From Butyrivibrio proteoclasticus B316 (GTDB lineage Bacteria; Bacillota; Clostridia; Lachnospirales; Lachnospiraceae), in contig NC_014387.1 in the NCBI RefSeq assembly GCF_000145035.1, forward strand, positions 2,346,001-2,410,000: a DNA stretch of 64,000 nucleotides. Reading direction: 5' to 3'. Below are positions 32,713 to 42,093 of the stretch, piece by piece. The position numbers and the translations under genes are program-made. A model generated the notes under the pieces. The model searched no databases. It was not told where the DNA came from and was given only the letters and a program-made list of their open reading frames with translations. Every line of letters starts with the position of its first letter. Position 1 is the first letter of the stretch.

Positions 32713-33291
32713 TCAATTTCTGAAAGTGATCTTACCTGTTGCAGGATCCATACCATCAACTATTGCAAGAGACTCAAGTCTGTAACCTAAGTTTCTGATT
32801 ATCTGCCCGCCCGGCTGGAAGCCCTTTTCTATTGCTATACCAATGCCCGCCACAGTGGCATTTGCACTGTTTATTATTGATATGAGTCCCTGCAATGCAC
32901 ATCCGTTTGCCAGGAAATCATCAATAATAAGAACCTTATCATTCTCATTAAGGTACTTTTTGGATACGATAACATGGTTCTTATTTTTGTGGGTAAAAGA
33001 CTCTACTTCTGCTGTATACATTTCGCCATCAAGATTGACACTCTGGGTTTTCTTGGCAAATACCACAGGAACATTAAAATGTCTTGCTGCCACGCAGGCA
33101 ATACCTATGCCTGATGCTTCGATAGTCAGAATCTTATTTATTTCAACGCCTTCAAATCTCTTTGCCCATTCTGCGCCCATCTCATCAAAAAGTTCAACAT
33201 CCAATTGATGATTTAAAAAGCTGTCCACCTTTAATATGTTGCCTTCTTTTACAACACCGTCTTTAATAATTCTCTCTTCAAGAAAATTCAT
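32713..33291 (-). CDS. xpt: xanthine phosphoribosyltransferase
   Basis: The start at 33291 ([14 protein letters not shown]) has AAGG upstream; 192 residues is the normal Xpt length. Motifs: [32 protein letters not shown] for substrate, and the PRPP-binding loop [15 protein letters not shown]. It converts xanthine plus PRPP to XMP. It closes an operon with a BMP lipoprotein and ABC transporter for nucleosides, whose leader carries a guanine-class riboswitch. The classical B. subtilis xpt is itself under a guanine riboswitch, so the grouping is coherent. Confidence 0.95.
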   Translation of the reverse strand: MNFLEERIIKDGVVKEGNILKVDSFLNHQLDVELFDEMGAEWAKRFEGVEINKILTIEASGIGIACVAARHFNVPVVFAKKTQSVNLDGEMYTAEVESFTHKNKNHVIVSKKYLNENDKVLIIDDFLANGCALQGLISIINSANATVAGIGIAIEKGFQPGGQIIRNLGYRLESLAIVDGMDPATGKITFRN

Positions 33292-33313
33292 TTTTGCACC
33301 TTCTTTGCTGACT

Positions 33314-34306
33314 TTATCTTTCTTCACGGAAATAATTGGTTCCAAGACTCTTTGGCGGCTGATCTTCCCTTTTGTTCCTCATGCTGGTAAAAACAAGAAC
33401 CACAAGGGTTACAATATAAGGGATCATCTTATAAAGCTCTTTGTATTCAGTGTGTGTTCCGGATGGAAGATACAAGTATAAAATATACAGTCCTCCAAAA
33501 AGTATTGAAGATATAACACTAACATCAGGCTTCCAAATTGTAAAGATAACGAGTGCAATAGCAAGCCAGCCTCTGTCGCCGAAAGCATCATTTGACCATA
33601 CACCACATGCATAATCCATTACATAGTATAATCCGCCAAGTCCTGCTATCATACATCCAAGGCATGTTGAAACATATTTATATTTCTTTACGTCAATTCC
33701 ATCTGCATCCGCTGCTGCAGGATCTTCGCCAACAGCGCGAAGGTGCAGTCCTACTCTTGTCTTCCTGAGAACATAGGCACAAACGAAGGCAATAATGATC
33801 GCAACATAGGCCAGAAATCCGTATGAAAAGAATACTTTGCCAACCCATCCCATCTTCGATGCAAAAGGCAGAGTGCTGCTAAAATAAGCAGAGGTTGCAG
33901 AGAGTGAAATTGAAGGAACATCCGCACCTGCAAGCTTTATCAGAGAACCTCCAAAGAAATTACCAAAGCCTATACCAAAGGTAGTCATGGCAAGACCTGT
34001 AACATTCTGATTTGCTCTTAAGCTTACCGTCAGAAAGCAGTATAACAGCCCCATTAAAAAAGAGCCTATAAGTGAGCAGATAAGAGGTATTAAAATAGCC
34101 AGAAAACCATTAAGCCCACCTGACGCAGCTGACTGTTCATAGAAAAAAGATCCAATAACACCGCTTATAGCGCCTACATACATGACACCTGGGATTCCCA
34201 GATTCAAATTTCCTGATTTTTCTGTGATCGTCTCACCTGTACATCCAAAGAGCAGAGGAACGCCTTGCTGAACAGCTCTTGGTATAAATGCAACAAGACT
34301 AAACAT
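33314..34306 (-). CDS. nucleoside ABC transporter permease (NupQ/BmpC-like)
   Basis: A 330-residue inner-membrane permease of the branched-chain/nucleoside BPD_transp_2 family. [19 protein letters not shown] is the hallmark N-terminal segment of nucleoside permeases. Others are [36 protein letters not shown] and [19 protein letters not shown]. It is the fourth gene of the purine nucleoside operon, one base overlapping the upstream permease gene (TAATG) and 22 bp ahead of xpt. It forms the channel with the other permease. Confidence 0.9.
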   Translation of the reverse strand: MFSLVAFIPRAVQQGVPLLFGCTGETITEKSGNLNLGIPGVMYVGAISGVIGSFFYEQSAASGGLNGFLAILIPLICSLIGSFLMGLLYCFLTVSLRANQNVTGLAMTTFGIGFGNFFGGSLIKLAGADVPSISLSATSAYFSSTLPFASKMGWVGKVFFSYGFLAYVAIIIAFVCAYVLRKTRVGLHLRAVGEDPAAADADGIDVKKYKYVSTCLGCMIAGLGGLYYVMDYACGVWSNDAFGDRGWLAIALVIFTIWKPDVSVISSILFGGLYILYLYLPSGTHTEYKELYKMIPYIVTLVVLVFTSMRNKREDQPPKSLGTNYFREER

Positions 34307-35406
34307 TATGCGCCCTCCTTTCCTGAATCTTTATTTACAACAATTTTATATCTGATAAAAAAGTCACATCCGATTATAAAGAACAGGATTATTCCGGTCA
34401 GAATATCTGCAAAGCTCTGGTTGAGCTCAAACACAGTAGATATTTCGCTGGCGCCTCTGTCCATGAAGATGATCAGAAGGCTGGTGAAGATCATAGCTAT
34501 CGGATTAAACTTGGCCAGCCATGAAACCATAACACCTGTAAAGCCCTGTCCATCAGAAATAGTTGTGGTTATTGTATGGTTAATACCTCCCACTAAAAGA
34601 AGACCTGCCAAACCACAAATTGCGCCAGACAATAACATGGTTCTGATTATAACCTTCTCAACACTGATTCCTACGTATCTGGCAGTGTTCTGGCTTTCGC
34701 CAACTACTTCTATCTCATATCCGTGCTTGGTTCGTTTAAGATAAATATACATTCCAAAAGTGACTAAAGCAGCTGCAATAATACTAAGTAGATATTTATT
34801 GCCAACATTTGGAAGCCAGCCTATGTTTGAATTCTGGTTGATAATACCAATCTTGCCTGATCCCTTAGGAACCTCCCAAACTATGGTAAAAAATGCTACA
34901 AGCTGGGTTGCAATGTAGTTCATCATAAGTGTTGAAAGTGTTTCATTGGTGTTCCACATGGCTTTAAAAAGCGCCGGGATTACTCCCCAAATGGCACCTG
35001 CCAGGATTGAAGTAACTATCATAAGAATGATCACAACGGCATTAGGAAGCTTGTCTGAAAGAGTGATCATACACGCTGCCGCTGCAAGGCCTCCCATCAG
35101 GACCTGTCCTTCACCGCCTACATTCCAAAACTGCATTTTAAATGCAGGTGTCAGTGCCAAAGAAATGATGAGAAGAATAGCAACATACTGCAGTGTTATC
35201 CAGGTTTTTCTCTGGGTGCCAAAGGCCCCTTTGAAAATAGTTGTGAATATTGATATAGGATTGTCACCTGTGCAGACCATAGTAATTATCGAGCATAAAG
35301 CCAAAGCTGCCAGAATTGCGATTATTCTGATAGTCCACGCTTTAGCGCTACTGATATCTGCTCTTTTTACAATATGAAAACGAGGCTCTTTTACTATCTG
35401 TTTCAT
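34306..35406 (-). CDS. nucleoside ABC transporter permease (NupP/BmpB-like)
   Basis: A 366-residue permease with about nine membrane segments. Typical features are GAFGTQRKTWITLQYVAILL, PAFKMQFWNVGGEGQVLMGG, NETLSTLMMNYIATQLV and GYEIEVVGESQNTARYVGI, the last being the cytoplasmic coupling loop that contacts the ATPase. It is one base overlapped with the genes on both sides, so the transporter subunits are translated in a chain. Together with the ATPase and BMP lipoprotein it imports purine nucleosides. Confidence 0.9.
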   Translation of the reverse strand: MKQIVKEPRFHIVKRADISSAKAWTIRIIAILAALALCSIITMVCTGDNPISIFTTIFKGAFGTQRKTWITLQYVAILLIISLALTPAFKMQFWNVGGEGQVLMGGLAAAACMITLSDKLPNAVVIILMIVTSILAGAIWGVIPALFKAMWNTNETLSTLMMNYIATQLVAFFTIVWEVPKGSGKIGIINQNSNIGWLPNVGNKYLLSIIAAALVTFGMYIYLKRTKHGYEIEVVGESQNTARYVGISVEKVIIRTMLLSGAICGLAGLLLVGGINHTITTTISDGQGFTGVMVSWLAKFNPIAMIFTSLLIIFMDRGASEISTVFELNQSFADILTGIILFFIIGCDFFIRYKIVVNKDSGKEGA

Positions 35407-36941
35407 TATGAAGCCTCTCCTTTCTGTGTCATCATTGATCCCAAGGTGTATTTATTGGTATTTCTGCCATCTACAATTCCGCTGACCTTACCATCGCAGA
35501 GGACAAGTATCCTGTCGCAGAGCTCAACAAGAACATCCAGATCTTCACCAACAAAGAGCACAGCTGCTCCGCGTTTCTTTTGCTGGTTGATAAGATCATA
35601 TATCTGGTAGGAAGACCTGATATCAAGGCCTCTTACAGCATATGCAGTCAGAAGCACCTTAGGTCTTGAAGATATTTCTCTTCCAACAAGAACCTTTTGG
35701 ACATTTCCGCCGGAAAGCATACGCACAGGCGTATCAATACTTGGAGTTGCCACCTGAAGCTTGGAAACAACCCTTTCTGCAAGTTTTCTAGGCTCTTTTT
35801 TCTCTGTAAAGAATCTTGACTTACCGCTTCTATAGGATCTGAGCATCATATTATCAGCAAGATTCATATTTCCAACAAGTCCCATTCCAAGTCTGTCTTC
35901 AGGAACAAAAGACAGCTTTACACCAAGGTCGGAGATTTCCCTGGGAGATTTACCGATAAGCTCCTCAGTTCTTCCATCCTGGTGGATATATGTGACTCTT
36001 CCATCTTTAATGATCTCGAGACCGGCAATTGCCCTGAGAAGTTCCTTCTGTCCGCAGCCGGATATTCCCGCAATTCCCAGTATTTCTCCGGAATTTGCAG
36101 TAAAAGATACATCGTCAAGCTTAACTAATCCCTCATTATCAACAACAGTGAGGTTTTCAACTACGATACGAGGCTTGGGATCCACAGGATCAGGTCTGTC
36201 AATATTAAGAGAAACAGAATGACCCACCATCATATCCGTCATTTCCTGAGCATTGGTTTTGCTGGTCTTCATGTCATTGATGAATTCTCCCTGACGCAAT
36301 ACTGCAACTCGATCGGATATACTCTGAACCTCGTTTAGCTTATGAGTAATAATAACTATGGATTTTCCATCTTTTTTCATATTACGCATGACATTAAAAA
36401 GTTTCTCGGTTTCCTGAGGAGTCAATACGGCAGTTGGTTCATCCAATATTAAAATATCTGCTCCCCTGTAAAGAACCTTAACAATCTCAACTGTCTGCTT
36501 CTCAGAGACTGACATATCATATATCTTCTTTTTGGGGTTGATCTCGAATCCGTATTTGTCACAGATTTCCATGATCCTTTTTTCAGCCTCTTTAATATTA
36601 AGCTTACCTTCAAGACCAAGAATTATGTTCTCAGTTACATTGAATACATCAATAAGCTTAAAATGCTGATGAACCATGCCTATTCCAAGATCAAAGGCAT
36701 CTCTGGGCGAGCGGATAACAGCCTCTTTGCCGTCTATGATTATCTGGCCGGCATCAGGATAATAGATTCCCGCAAGCATGTTCATAAGAGTTGTTTTTCC
36801 ACTTCCATTTTCACCAAGAAGAGATAATATCTCACCCTTATAAATATCTAAATTGACATTGCTATTTGCAGTTACATTACCAAAAGACTTTGTAATACCA
36901 CGAAGAGATATGGCTACTTCTTTATTTTCCACAATTATCAC
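35406..36941 (-). CDS. nucleoside ABC transporter ATPase, two nucleotide-binding domains
   Basis: A 511-residue double ATPase. The first domain has Walker A GENGSGKTT, signature MSVSEKQTVEIVK and Walker B ILILDEPTAVLTPQE. The second has the degenerate P-loop GISGCGQKELL usual for this family, signature LSGGNVQKVLVGREI, and a Walker B-like LLTAYAVRGLD, in which the common QPTRGLD is altered. Both sites therefore differ somewhat from the NupO/RbsA norm, with probably one catalytic site. It powers the two permeases that follow. An inverted repeat lies between the BMP gene and this one. Confidence 0.9.
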   Translation of the reverse strand: MIIVENKEVAISLRGITKSFGNVTANSNVNLDIYKGEILSLLGENGSGKTTLMNMLAGIYYPDAGQIIIDGKEAVIRSPRDAFDLGIGMVHQHFKLIDVFNVTENIILGLEGKLNIKEAEKRIMEICDKYGFEINPKKKIYDMSVSEKQTVEIVKVLYRGADILILDEPTAVLTPQETEKLFNVMRNMKKDGKSIVIITHKLNEVQSISDRVAVLRQGEFINDMKTSKTNAQEMTDMMVGHSVSLNIDRPDPVDPKPRIVVENLTVVDNEGLVKLDDVSFTANSGEILGIAGISGCGQKELLRAIAGLEIIKDGRVTYIHQDGRTEELIGKSPREISDLGVKLSFVPEDRLGMGLVGNMNLADNMMLRSYRSGKSRFFTEKKEPRKLAERVVSKLQVATPSIDTPVRMLSGGNVQKVLVGREISSRPKVLLTAYAVRGLDIRSSYQIYDLINQQKKRGAAVLFVGEDLDVLVELCDRILVLCDGKVSGIVDGRNTNKYTLGSMMTQKGEAS

Positions 36942-36969
36942 CTTTCATAATTTCCATAAGACTAAAAAT

Positions 36970-37018
36970 AGGAAATCTTTGCTGCAGCAGAAAAGATCTG
37001 TGCTCACAAAGATTTCCT
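36970..37018 (-). terminator. intercistronic hairpin between BMP and ATPase genes
   Basis: AGGAAATCTTTG and CAAAGATTTCCT are perfect 12-bp arms, with ATTTTTAG next. A partial terminator or stabilising hairpin here would give more binding protein than transporter, a common scheme in ABC operons. Confidence 0.65.
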
Positions 37019-37038
37019 CATGTCACATATTATAAAGA

Positions 37039-38283
37039 TCAGTATGCTGTATCAAGAAGTGAAATTCCGTCGATCTGTAAATCAAAGTAAGGAGCTGATC
37101 TGAATTCAGGGTTAGACTCTGCAAAATAACCATCTGTGATAACTTCTGTATCAGCAGTATACTCAGCATCTGTATCAACATCAGCCATGTAAGATGTAAG
37201 AGTCTCACCGTTTACAGTAAATGTAGTTGTATCAAATACATGCAGTGTTCCTGCATTCATAGCTTTTTCAGCCTCTGCTATAGCTTCAGCTGTTCCCTCT
37301 GCTGCTGCATCTCCAAGATCTGTAAGAACAACAGAACCTGTATCTACTGTTCCAACCCAGTCAGTTGAAATCTCTTTGCCGTTTGCTACAGCGTCGATGA
37401 TATATGCAAAATATGGTGTCCAATCAATTCTTGATGAAACGATAAATGTGTTAGGGCAAGCTGATGCTGTGCTTCCGTTGTAAGAAATGTCAGGTACACC
37501 TGCCTTTTCACATGCTGTAGGAGCTCCCATTGAGTCAGCATGCTGAGAAAGGAGAACACAACCGTCTTCGATAAGCTTATTAGCGCCTTCCTTCTCGGCT
37601 GTCTCATCATACCATGAACCTGTAAAAGTTACTTCCATAGTAGCTGATGGGCAAACAGAGCGTGCGCCAAGGAAGAATGATGTATAACCGGAAATAACTT
37701 CTGCATATGTGTAAGCACCAACATAACCAATCTTAGTCTGGTCTTCTGTGATCTCTCCATTTGCAATCATCTCATTGAGCTTCATTCCTGCAGCAATACC
37801 TGCAAGGTAACGTCCCTCAAAAATATCAGCAAAAGCGTTATGGTAATTTGAAAGACCCTCTGTATGAGCCTTTGTACCTGTAGCATGGCAGAACTGTACT
37901 TCAGGATATTCCTTTGCAGCCTCGATCATGTAATCTTCATGACCAAATGAATCTGCAAATACGATATCGCAGCCTGCATCTGCAAGTTCACATGCAGCCT
38001 CATAGCACTCCTGTCCCTCAGGAATATTTGTCTTGAGCATGTACTCAACACCTGCTGCATCGCATGCCTGTGTAGCACCGTTGATAAAGTTCAGATCGTA
38101 AGTTGAATTCTCATCGTGTAAGAATATGAAACCAACCTTAACATCTGATGCAGCTGTCTGTGCAGCCTCTGTGCCTGTAGTCTCAGATACTTTCTCTGTT
38201 TCAGCTGTGCTTCCGCAGGCAGATAATGCCATTACCATTGTTGCAGCAAGAACTGCTGACACTACTTTTTTTAATTTTCTCAT
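37039..38283 (-). CDS. BMP family nucleoside-binding lipoprotein
   Basis: A 414-residue lipoprotein (MALSACG lipobox) of the basic membrane protein/PnrA family. VGFIFLHDENSTYDLNFINGA, ADAGCDIVFADSFGHEDYM, FEGRYLAGIAAGMKL, KIGYVGAYTYAEVISGYTSF and VLLSQHADSMGAPTACE are the conserved ligand-shell segments. It captures purine nucleosides outside the membrane for the ABC transporter encoded next. The signal peptide starts MRKLKKVVSAVLAATMVMAL. GGGAGG lies eight bases before the ATG. Its mRNA begins with a guanine-class riboswitch. Confidence 0.95.
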   Translation of the reverse strand: MRKLKKVVSAVLAATMVMALSACGSTAETEKVSETTGTEAAQTAASDVKVGFIFLHDENSTYDLNFINGATQACDAAGVEYMLKTNIPEGQECYEAACELADAGCDIVFADSFGHEDYMIEAAKEYPEVQFCHATGTKAHTEGLSNYHNAFADIFEGRYLAGIAAGMKLNEMIANGEITEDQTKIGYVGAYTYAEVISGYTSFFLGARSVCPSATMEVTFTGSWYDETAEKEGANKLIEDGCVLLSQHADSMGAPTACEKAGVPDISYNGSTASACPNTFIVSSRIDWTPYFAYIIDAVANGKEISTDWVGTVDTGSVVLTDLGDAAAEGTAEAIAEAEKAMNAGTLHVFDTTTFTVNGETLTSYMADVDTDAEYTADTEVITDGYFAESNPEFRSAPYFDLQIDGISLLDTAY

Positions 38284-38351
38284 TTCATCCTCCCTTTTTG
38301 ATACCGAACACTGGTCATTATCAAGGATGGATTTCTATGCTATTTTTTATG

Positions 38352-38392
38352 CAAAAAAAGATAGACATAGAATCCTGGTTTCTACGCCTATC
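38352..38392 (-). terminator. riboswitch expression-platform terminator
   Basis: On the minus strand AGATAGGCGTAGAA pairs with TTCTATGTCTATCT around a seven-base loop, followed by seven T. GTAGAAAC in its 5' arm is exactly complementary to GTTTCTAC in the aptamer core, so aptamer folding should free this arm and let the terminator form. Confidence 0.85.
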
Positions 38393-38445
38393 TGTTTTGA
38401 TATCTTCAACAATTATTATATAAAAAACTATTGTATATGCATCAA

Positions 38446-38520
38446 ACACTCGATAGTCCGGTAATTTACGGTAACCGGGTAGAAACATCAAATCCATATT
38501 ATTTGACCTATATCGATAAA
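38446..38520 (-). promoter_or_regulatory. purine (guanine-class) riboswitch aptamer
   Basis: The core reads, in order: P1 TCGATA; P2 GTCAAAT; loop L2 AATATGG; P2' ATTTGAT; J2/3 GTTTCTACC; P3 CGGTTA; loop L3 CCGTAAA; P3' TTACCGG; then ACTATCGA closing P1. The C before TAT in J3/1 is the specificity position pairing with guanine or hypoxanthine; adenine aptamers have U. About 67 bases, the family size. It controls the BMP-ABC-xpt operon. Confidence 0.92.
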
Positions 38521-38530
38521 ATACCCGCTT

Positions 38531-38559
38531 ATATTAGCAAAGAAACATCAAGATTACAA
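38531..38559 (-). promoter_or_regulatory. promoter of the nucleoside uptake-xpt operon
   Basis: TTGTAA (38554-38559), 17 bp, TAATAT (38531-38536). Transcription would begin just before the aptamer. Confidence 0.65.
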
Positions 38560-38651
38560 GCTTTTTTTATTCTTTTCTTTAAGATAAAAAAGAAATGCTA
38601 AAATATGCCCTTTGCGCCCGGAGACTTAAGAGTGATTAATGCGCTGTAAAG

Positions 38652-40259
38652 TCATGTATTATCTGAAAACAAACTCTCAACATCGTCGGCTGTTGCCTTG
38701 CCACATACAAGGAACTCTTTTCCGCCAGAACCGGGAACCATCATGATGCTCATTTCTTTCCATATGTAGGTATCGCCCGGGCCCTTGAACCTGAAGAGAT
38801 TCTCAATATATCCCTTGTCTGAAGCTTCTATCCTGCTCTTCAAAGTCGTCATTTCGGTGAACTTATAGAATTTGTCTCTGTCAACATCAGCAATAAAGCT
38901 TTCCACAAGCTTATTCAGATGTTCCTGAAGCACTTTTTCAGTACCCGCAGGTGCATCATATTTGCTTCTGCCAATCAAAGGAAAAATAGTATCGTTTTCT
39001 ATATTGATTATCATAACAGACTCAAAAAGGTGGTTTAATTCTCTGAGTTTATTTACAACATTTGTCTGTTTCTTAAAGTCATTATCAATAGAGATATTCC
39101 TGATAGAGCCTTTGATCAGATGTTTTCCGTCAAGTTCAGCTATTTCTTTTCCCTGAAAACAAATGATATTCCCATCGTAAGTATAATAAAAGGATTCATT
39201 GTTTTTGGTTTTTTCGATAATGTTTGCGTACTCACGATATTTTTTGAGAAGTGGAGATTTTGTTTTATAAATCAGCTGATCCATCTCTTTTAACGAATAA
39301 TTCCTTGTAACTATCTGCCTCTTGTACGCATCATTCATGAAAAGAGTCCTGAAATCCTTGCCATCATCTTCTATGATCTCCAGGGGTTCCTCTGTATATT
39401 TGGCATAAAAGCTTGCCGCCTGGTAGTATTGACGCCACTTTCTAGGTTCTATTGTAATTCCTTTTTCAGCTATATGATCAAAAAAATCTTCAATAGGCTG
39501 GGGCTTGCCATAATAATATCCCTGAAGCTTGCCACATCCTATTGAATTCAGAAATTCTACCTGTTCTTCATTTTCAACGCCTTCCGCAAGTGTCAAGATT
39601 CCTATGTCTTTGGCCATAGTTATGGCAGATGTCATGATTGCCTTGGATTTGTCTGTAAAGGAGGCCAAAAACTCCATATCCATCTTAATGGTGTCAAATT
39701 CATAATCCTTGAGATGATTCAGGGAAGAATATCCGCTGCCAAAATCATCCATCCAAACTTCAAAACCGGCATTCCTAAAGCCATCTATAACCTTTTTCAT
39801 CAGGATGGCATCAGATACGATCATGCTCTCCGTTATCTCCACATGGATATAGTCCCTGGGAATGTTGTATTTGGCTACTGCATTCTCTACAACCCTTAGC
39901 ATGTCAGCATTTTCAAAATCTAGTTTAGAAAAATTCACAGATGCAGAAACTGTATCGAGATTTTTTTCTAATCTCTCAGAGATATCTGAACAGACTTTTT
40001 CTACAATAAAGCTATCGAGCTTGTGAATCTGTCCGCTATCTTCCAAAGGCCCTATGAATTTGTCTGGTGAAAGAAATCCAAGAACAGGATCTACCCACCT
40101 GGCCAGAGACTCAGCTCCACATAACTGTCCTGTGAGCGTACGAATAACAGGCTGGTAAAAGACCTTAACCCAGCCCTTCTCAATGGCAACATCTATATTT
40201 TTTACCACATAATCGGCTATATTTCTATCATTTACGGCATTATTATCCGCTTTTCCCAT
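38652..40259 (-). CDS. EAL-domain c-di-GMP phosphodiesterase
   Basis: The start at 40259 (MGKADNNAVNDRNIADYV) has GGAG upstream. Residues about 15-260 are an EAL domain with ESLARW, VNFSKLDF, HVEITES, DDFGSGYSS, IKMDMEF, LAEGVENEEQ and LQGYYYGKP, so catalysis is expected. The C-terminal 270 residues match the middle of the 828-residue EAL protein at 15903-18389, e.g. FRTLFMNDAYKRQ/FRTLFMNEIYKTQ and YIENLFRFK/YVECMFRIK. This protein lacks the PAS and degenerate GGDEF. The gene is divergent from a Cache-GGDEF cyclase, giving an opposed synthesis/degradation pair with a shared 181-bp control region. Confidence 0.9.
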   Translation of the reverse strand: MGKADNNAVNDRNIADYVVKNIDVAIEKGWVKVFYQPVIRTLTGQLCGAESLARWVDPVLGFLSPDKFIGPLEDSGQIHKLDSFIVEKVCSDISERLEKNLDTVSASVNFSKLDFENADMLRVVENAVAKYNIPRDYIHVEITESMIVSDAILMKKVIDGFRNAGFEVWMDDFGSGYSSLNHLKDYEFDTIKMDMEFLASFTDKSKAIMTSAITMAKDIGILTLAEGVENEEQVEFLNSIGCGKLQGYYYGKPQPIEDFFDHIAEKGITIEPRKWRQYYQAASFYAKYTEEPLEIIEDDGKDFRTLFMNDAYKRQIVTRNYSLKEMDQLIYKTKSPLLKKYREYANIIEKTKNNESFYYTYDGNIICFQGKEIAELDGKHLIKGSIRNISIDNDFKKQTNVVNKLRELNHLFESVMIINIENDTIFPLIGRSKYDAPAGTEKVLQEHLNKLVESFIADVDRDKFYKFTEMTTLKSRIEASDKGYIENLFRFKGPGDTYIWKEMSIMMVPGSGGKEFLVCGKATADDVESLFSDNT

Positions 40260-40281
40260 GCACGATATCTCCACACAGTAT

Positions 40282-40383
40282 TGTCGATATATTGATTATA
40301 GCACATATTAGTATAGGCTGACAGCGTATATTGTAACACTTAAATAATGCCTGTTTTTATCCGATATACAAGATATATCGACA
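40282..40383. promoter_or_regulatory. inverted TGTCGATATAT sites in the divergent EAL/GGDEF promoter region
   Basis: TGTCGATATAT on the plus strand (40282-40292) and again on the minus strand (40373-40383), one near each gene. The left copy is just downstream of a TATAAT (40295-40300, minus) of the EAL gene. Probably binding sites for a common regulator. Confidence 0.4.
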
Positions 40384-40439
40384 TATGTTTTTTGCCTAAT
40401 ATAGTTACCATATTAATCTCAATGGAATAAGGATAAAAG

Positions 40440-42065
40440 ATGCGCTCTCTAAAAACCAAATTAGCTATTTCTATGCTGCTTGTGATATTTACAGTTATTC
40501 TGGCTATCACATTGCTCAGCGTGATCTTCATACGTAAAACTGCCAGCCGTAAGGCAGACCAGCTACTGCTGATGCTGTGCGAAAATGGTCAATATAGCTT
40601 AAATTACTATTTTGACAATGTTCAGTATTCGGTAAATAATATTACTTCTTTTGTGGAAGACGACTTACAAGGGCTTGATGATGTGCATCTCAATAAACAT
40701 ATGGAAAATGCCCGTGAATATTTCGATTTTATTATTCCTAAAACCGATGGCGTTTTGACATATTACTATCGTATAGACCCTTCTATCTCTTCTACAGTAA
40801 GGGGTTTCTGGTACACCAACATTGATGGCAAGGGATTTGTTGAGCATGAAGTAACAGATATCACACTTTATGATGTAAATGACACATCAAACCTGGTATG
40901 GTTCACTGTTCCCAAATATGAAGGAAAGTCTATCTGGCTTCCGCCCTACGTAACAGATAACCTGGATGTTACGGTAATTTCTTATGATGCACCTATTTAT
41001 TACAAGGGACAGTTTATCGGAGTTGTCGGAATTGAAATTGACTATTCGGCTATGGCTAAAGAAATTGACAGTATTAAATTCTATGATAATGGATATGCTT
41101 TCTTAAGTGATGCCTACGGAACACTCTTTTACCATCCATATATTGATGTAGCAAATATGCCTCCGGGGATGACCAGGCAAATGCCCTACAGCAATAAAGC
41201 TGAGACTAGATCTGCGCAATATGTCTATGACGGAGTGCTCAAGGAAGCTGTATGGCTTCCTCTTAGCAACGGCATGTATCTGAACATCACGGTCCCTATT
41301 GATGAAACCCAGGGTGAATGGCGCGAGCTTATTTTGAGGATCACGATATGCGCCATAATAGTGCTGATAATTGCAGGTATACTGCTGATTACTTTCCTTG
41401 GCTATATAACCAAGCCGCTTGAACAGCTTACCGAGGCCGCAGACCAGATAGATAAAGGAAACTTCGAGGTCTACTTAAATTATGATAAAGATGATGAAAT
41501 TGGAAGACTTACCAAGTCCTTCAAGAAATTGTCAGGAAATATGAAAGCCCATATAAACGCTCTGAATGAGCAGGTATTTATTGACTCTCTTACTCACGTT
41601 AGAAATAAGGGTGCTTTTTCTCTTGCAGTTGAGGAGCTGCAGGAACAGATCAATAACGGGTCGATAGATCCTAATTTTGCCATTGGTGCCTTTGACTGTG
41701 ACAACCTGAAACATATCAATGATCAATACGGTCACGATAAAGGTGATCTCTATATACAAAAAGCCTGCAATACAATCAGTGATGTATTCAAGCGAAGTGC
41801 CGTATACAGGGTTGGCGGAGATGAATTCTCTATCATTCTGGGGCATGAGGATTTCCATAACCTCGACTTCTTACTGGAACGTTTTGACAAAGTTGTAGAA
41901 GAAATAAATGCCTCAGCTGAGGCTCCCTGGGATAAGGTATATGTGTCAAAGGGATTTGCTATCTATGATCCGTCTAAAGACAATATCGTCCAGAAAATAA
42001 TGCAGCGTGCGGATATGCTGATGTACGAAAATAAGCGGGAGCGAAAAAAAGGCGGTGCCAATTAG
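40440..42065 (+). CDS. membrane-bound diguanylate cyclase: dCache-HAMP-GGDEF
   Basis: 541 residues: a membrane helix at about 9-31, an extracellular double-Cache sensor (about 35-295, with IWLPPYVTDNLDVTVISYDA and FIGVVGIEIDYSAM), a second membrane helix at about 300-325, HAMP (GYITKPLEQLTEAADQIDKG) and a GGDEF domain from about 385. The active loop is RVGGDEFSIIL, with FIDSLTHVRNKGAF and FDCDNLKHINDQYGHDKGD before it. No RxxD inhibitory site precedes GGDEF (RSAV instead), so product inhibition may be weak. It makes c-di-GMP in response to an external ligand. AAGGA precedes the ATG. Confidence 0.92.
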   Translation: MRSLKTKLAISMLLVIFTVILAITLLSVIFIRKTASRKADQLLLMLCENGQYSLNYYFDNVQYSVNNITSFVEDDLQGLDDVHLNKHMENAREYFDFIIPKTDGVLTYYYRIDPSISSTVRGFWYTNIDGKGFVEHEVTDITLYDVNDTSNLVWFTVPKYEGKSIWLPPYVTDNLDVTVISYDAPIYYKGQFIGVVGIEIDYSAMAKEIDSIKFYDNGYAFLSDAYGTLFYHPYIDVANMPPGMTRQMPYSNKAETRSAQYVYDGVLKEAVWLPLSNGMYLNITVPIDETQGEWRELILRITICAIIVLIIAGILLITFLGYITKPLEQLTEAADQIDKGNFEVYLNYDKDDEIGRLTKSFKKLSGNMKAHINALNEQVFIDSLTHVRNKGAFSLAVEELQEQINNGSIDPNFAIGAFDCDNLKHINDQYGHDKGDLYIQKACNTISDVFKRSAVYRVGGDEFSIILGHEDFHNLDFLLERFDKVVEEINASAEAPWDKVYVSKGFAIYDPSKDNIVQKIMQRADMLMYENKRERKKGGAN

Positions 42066-42082
42066 TGATCAGCTCCGCCTTT
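42044..42082 (-). terminator. terminator of the HD-GYP gene, overlapping the end of the GGDEF gene
   Basis: AAAGGCGGAGC pairs with GGCACCGCCTTT and is followed by TTTTTTT on the minus strand. The converging GGDEF stop codon lies within it. Confidence 0.75.
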
Positions 42083-42093
42083 GGTAAATCATA

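Noticed and set aside
38590..38650. Second c-di-GMP riboswitch near GCGCAAAGGGC
   Set aside because: Only that short string matches; the GNRA stem and the GGCAAA segment are absent.
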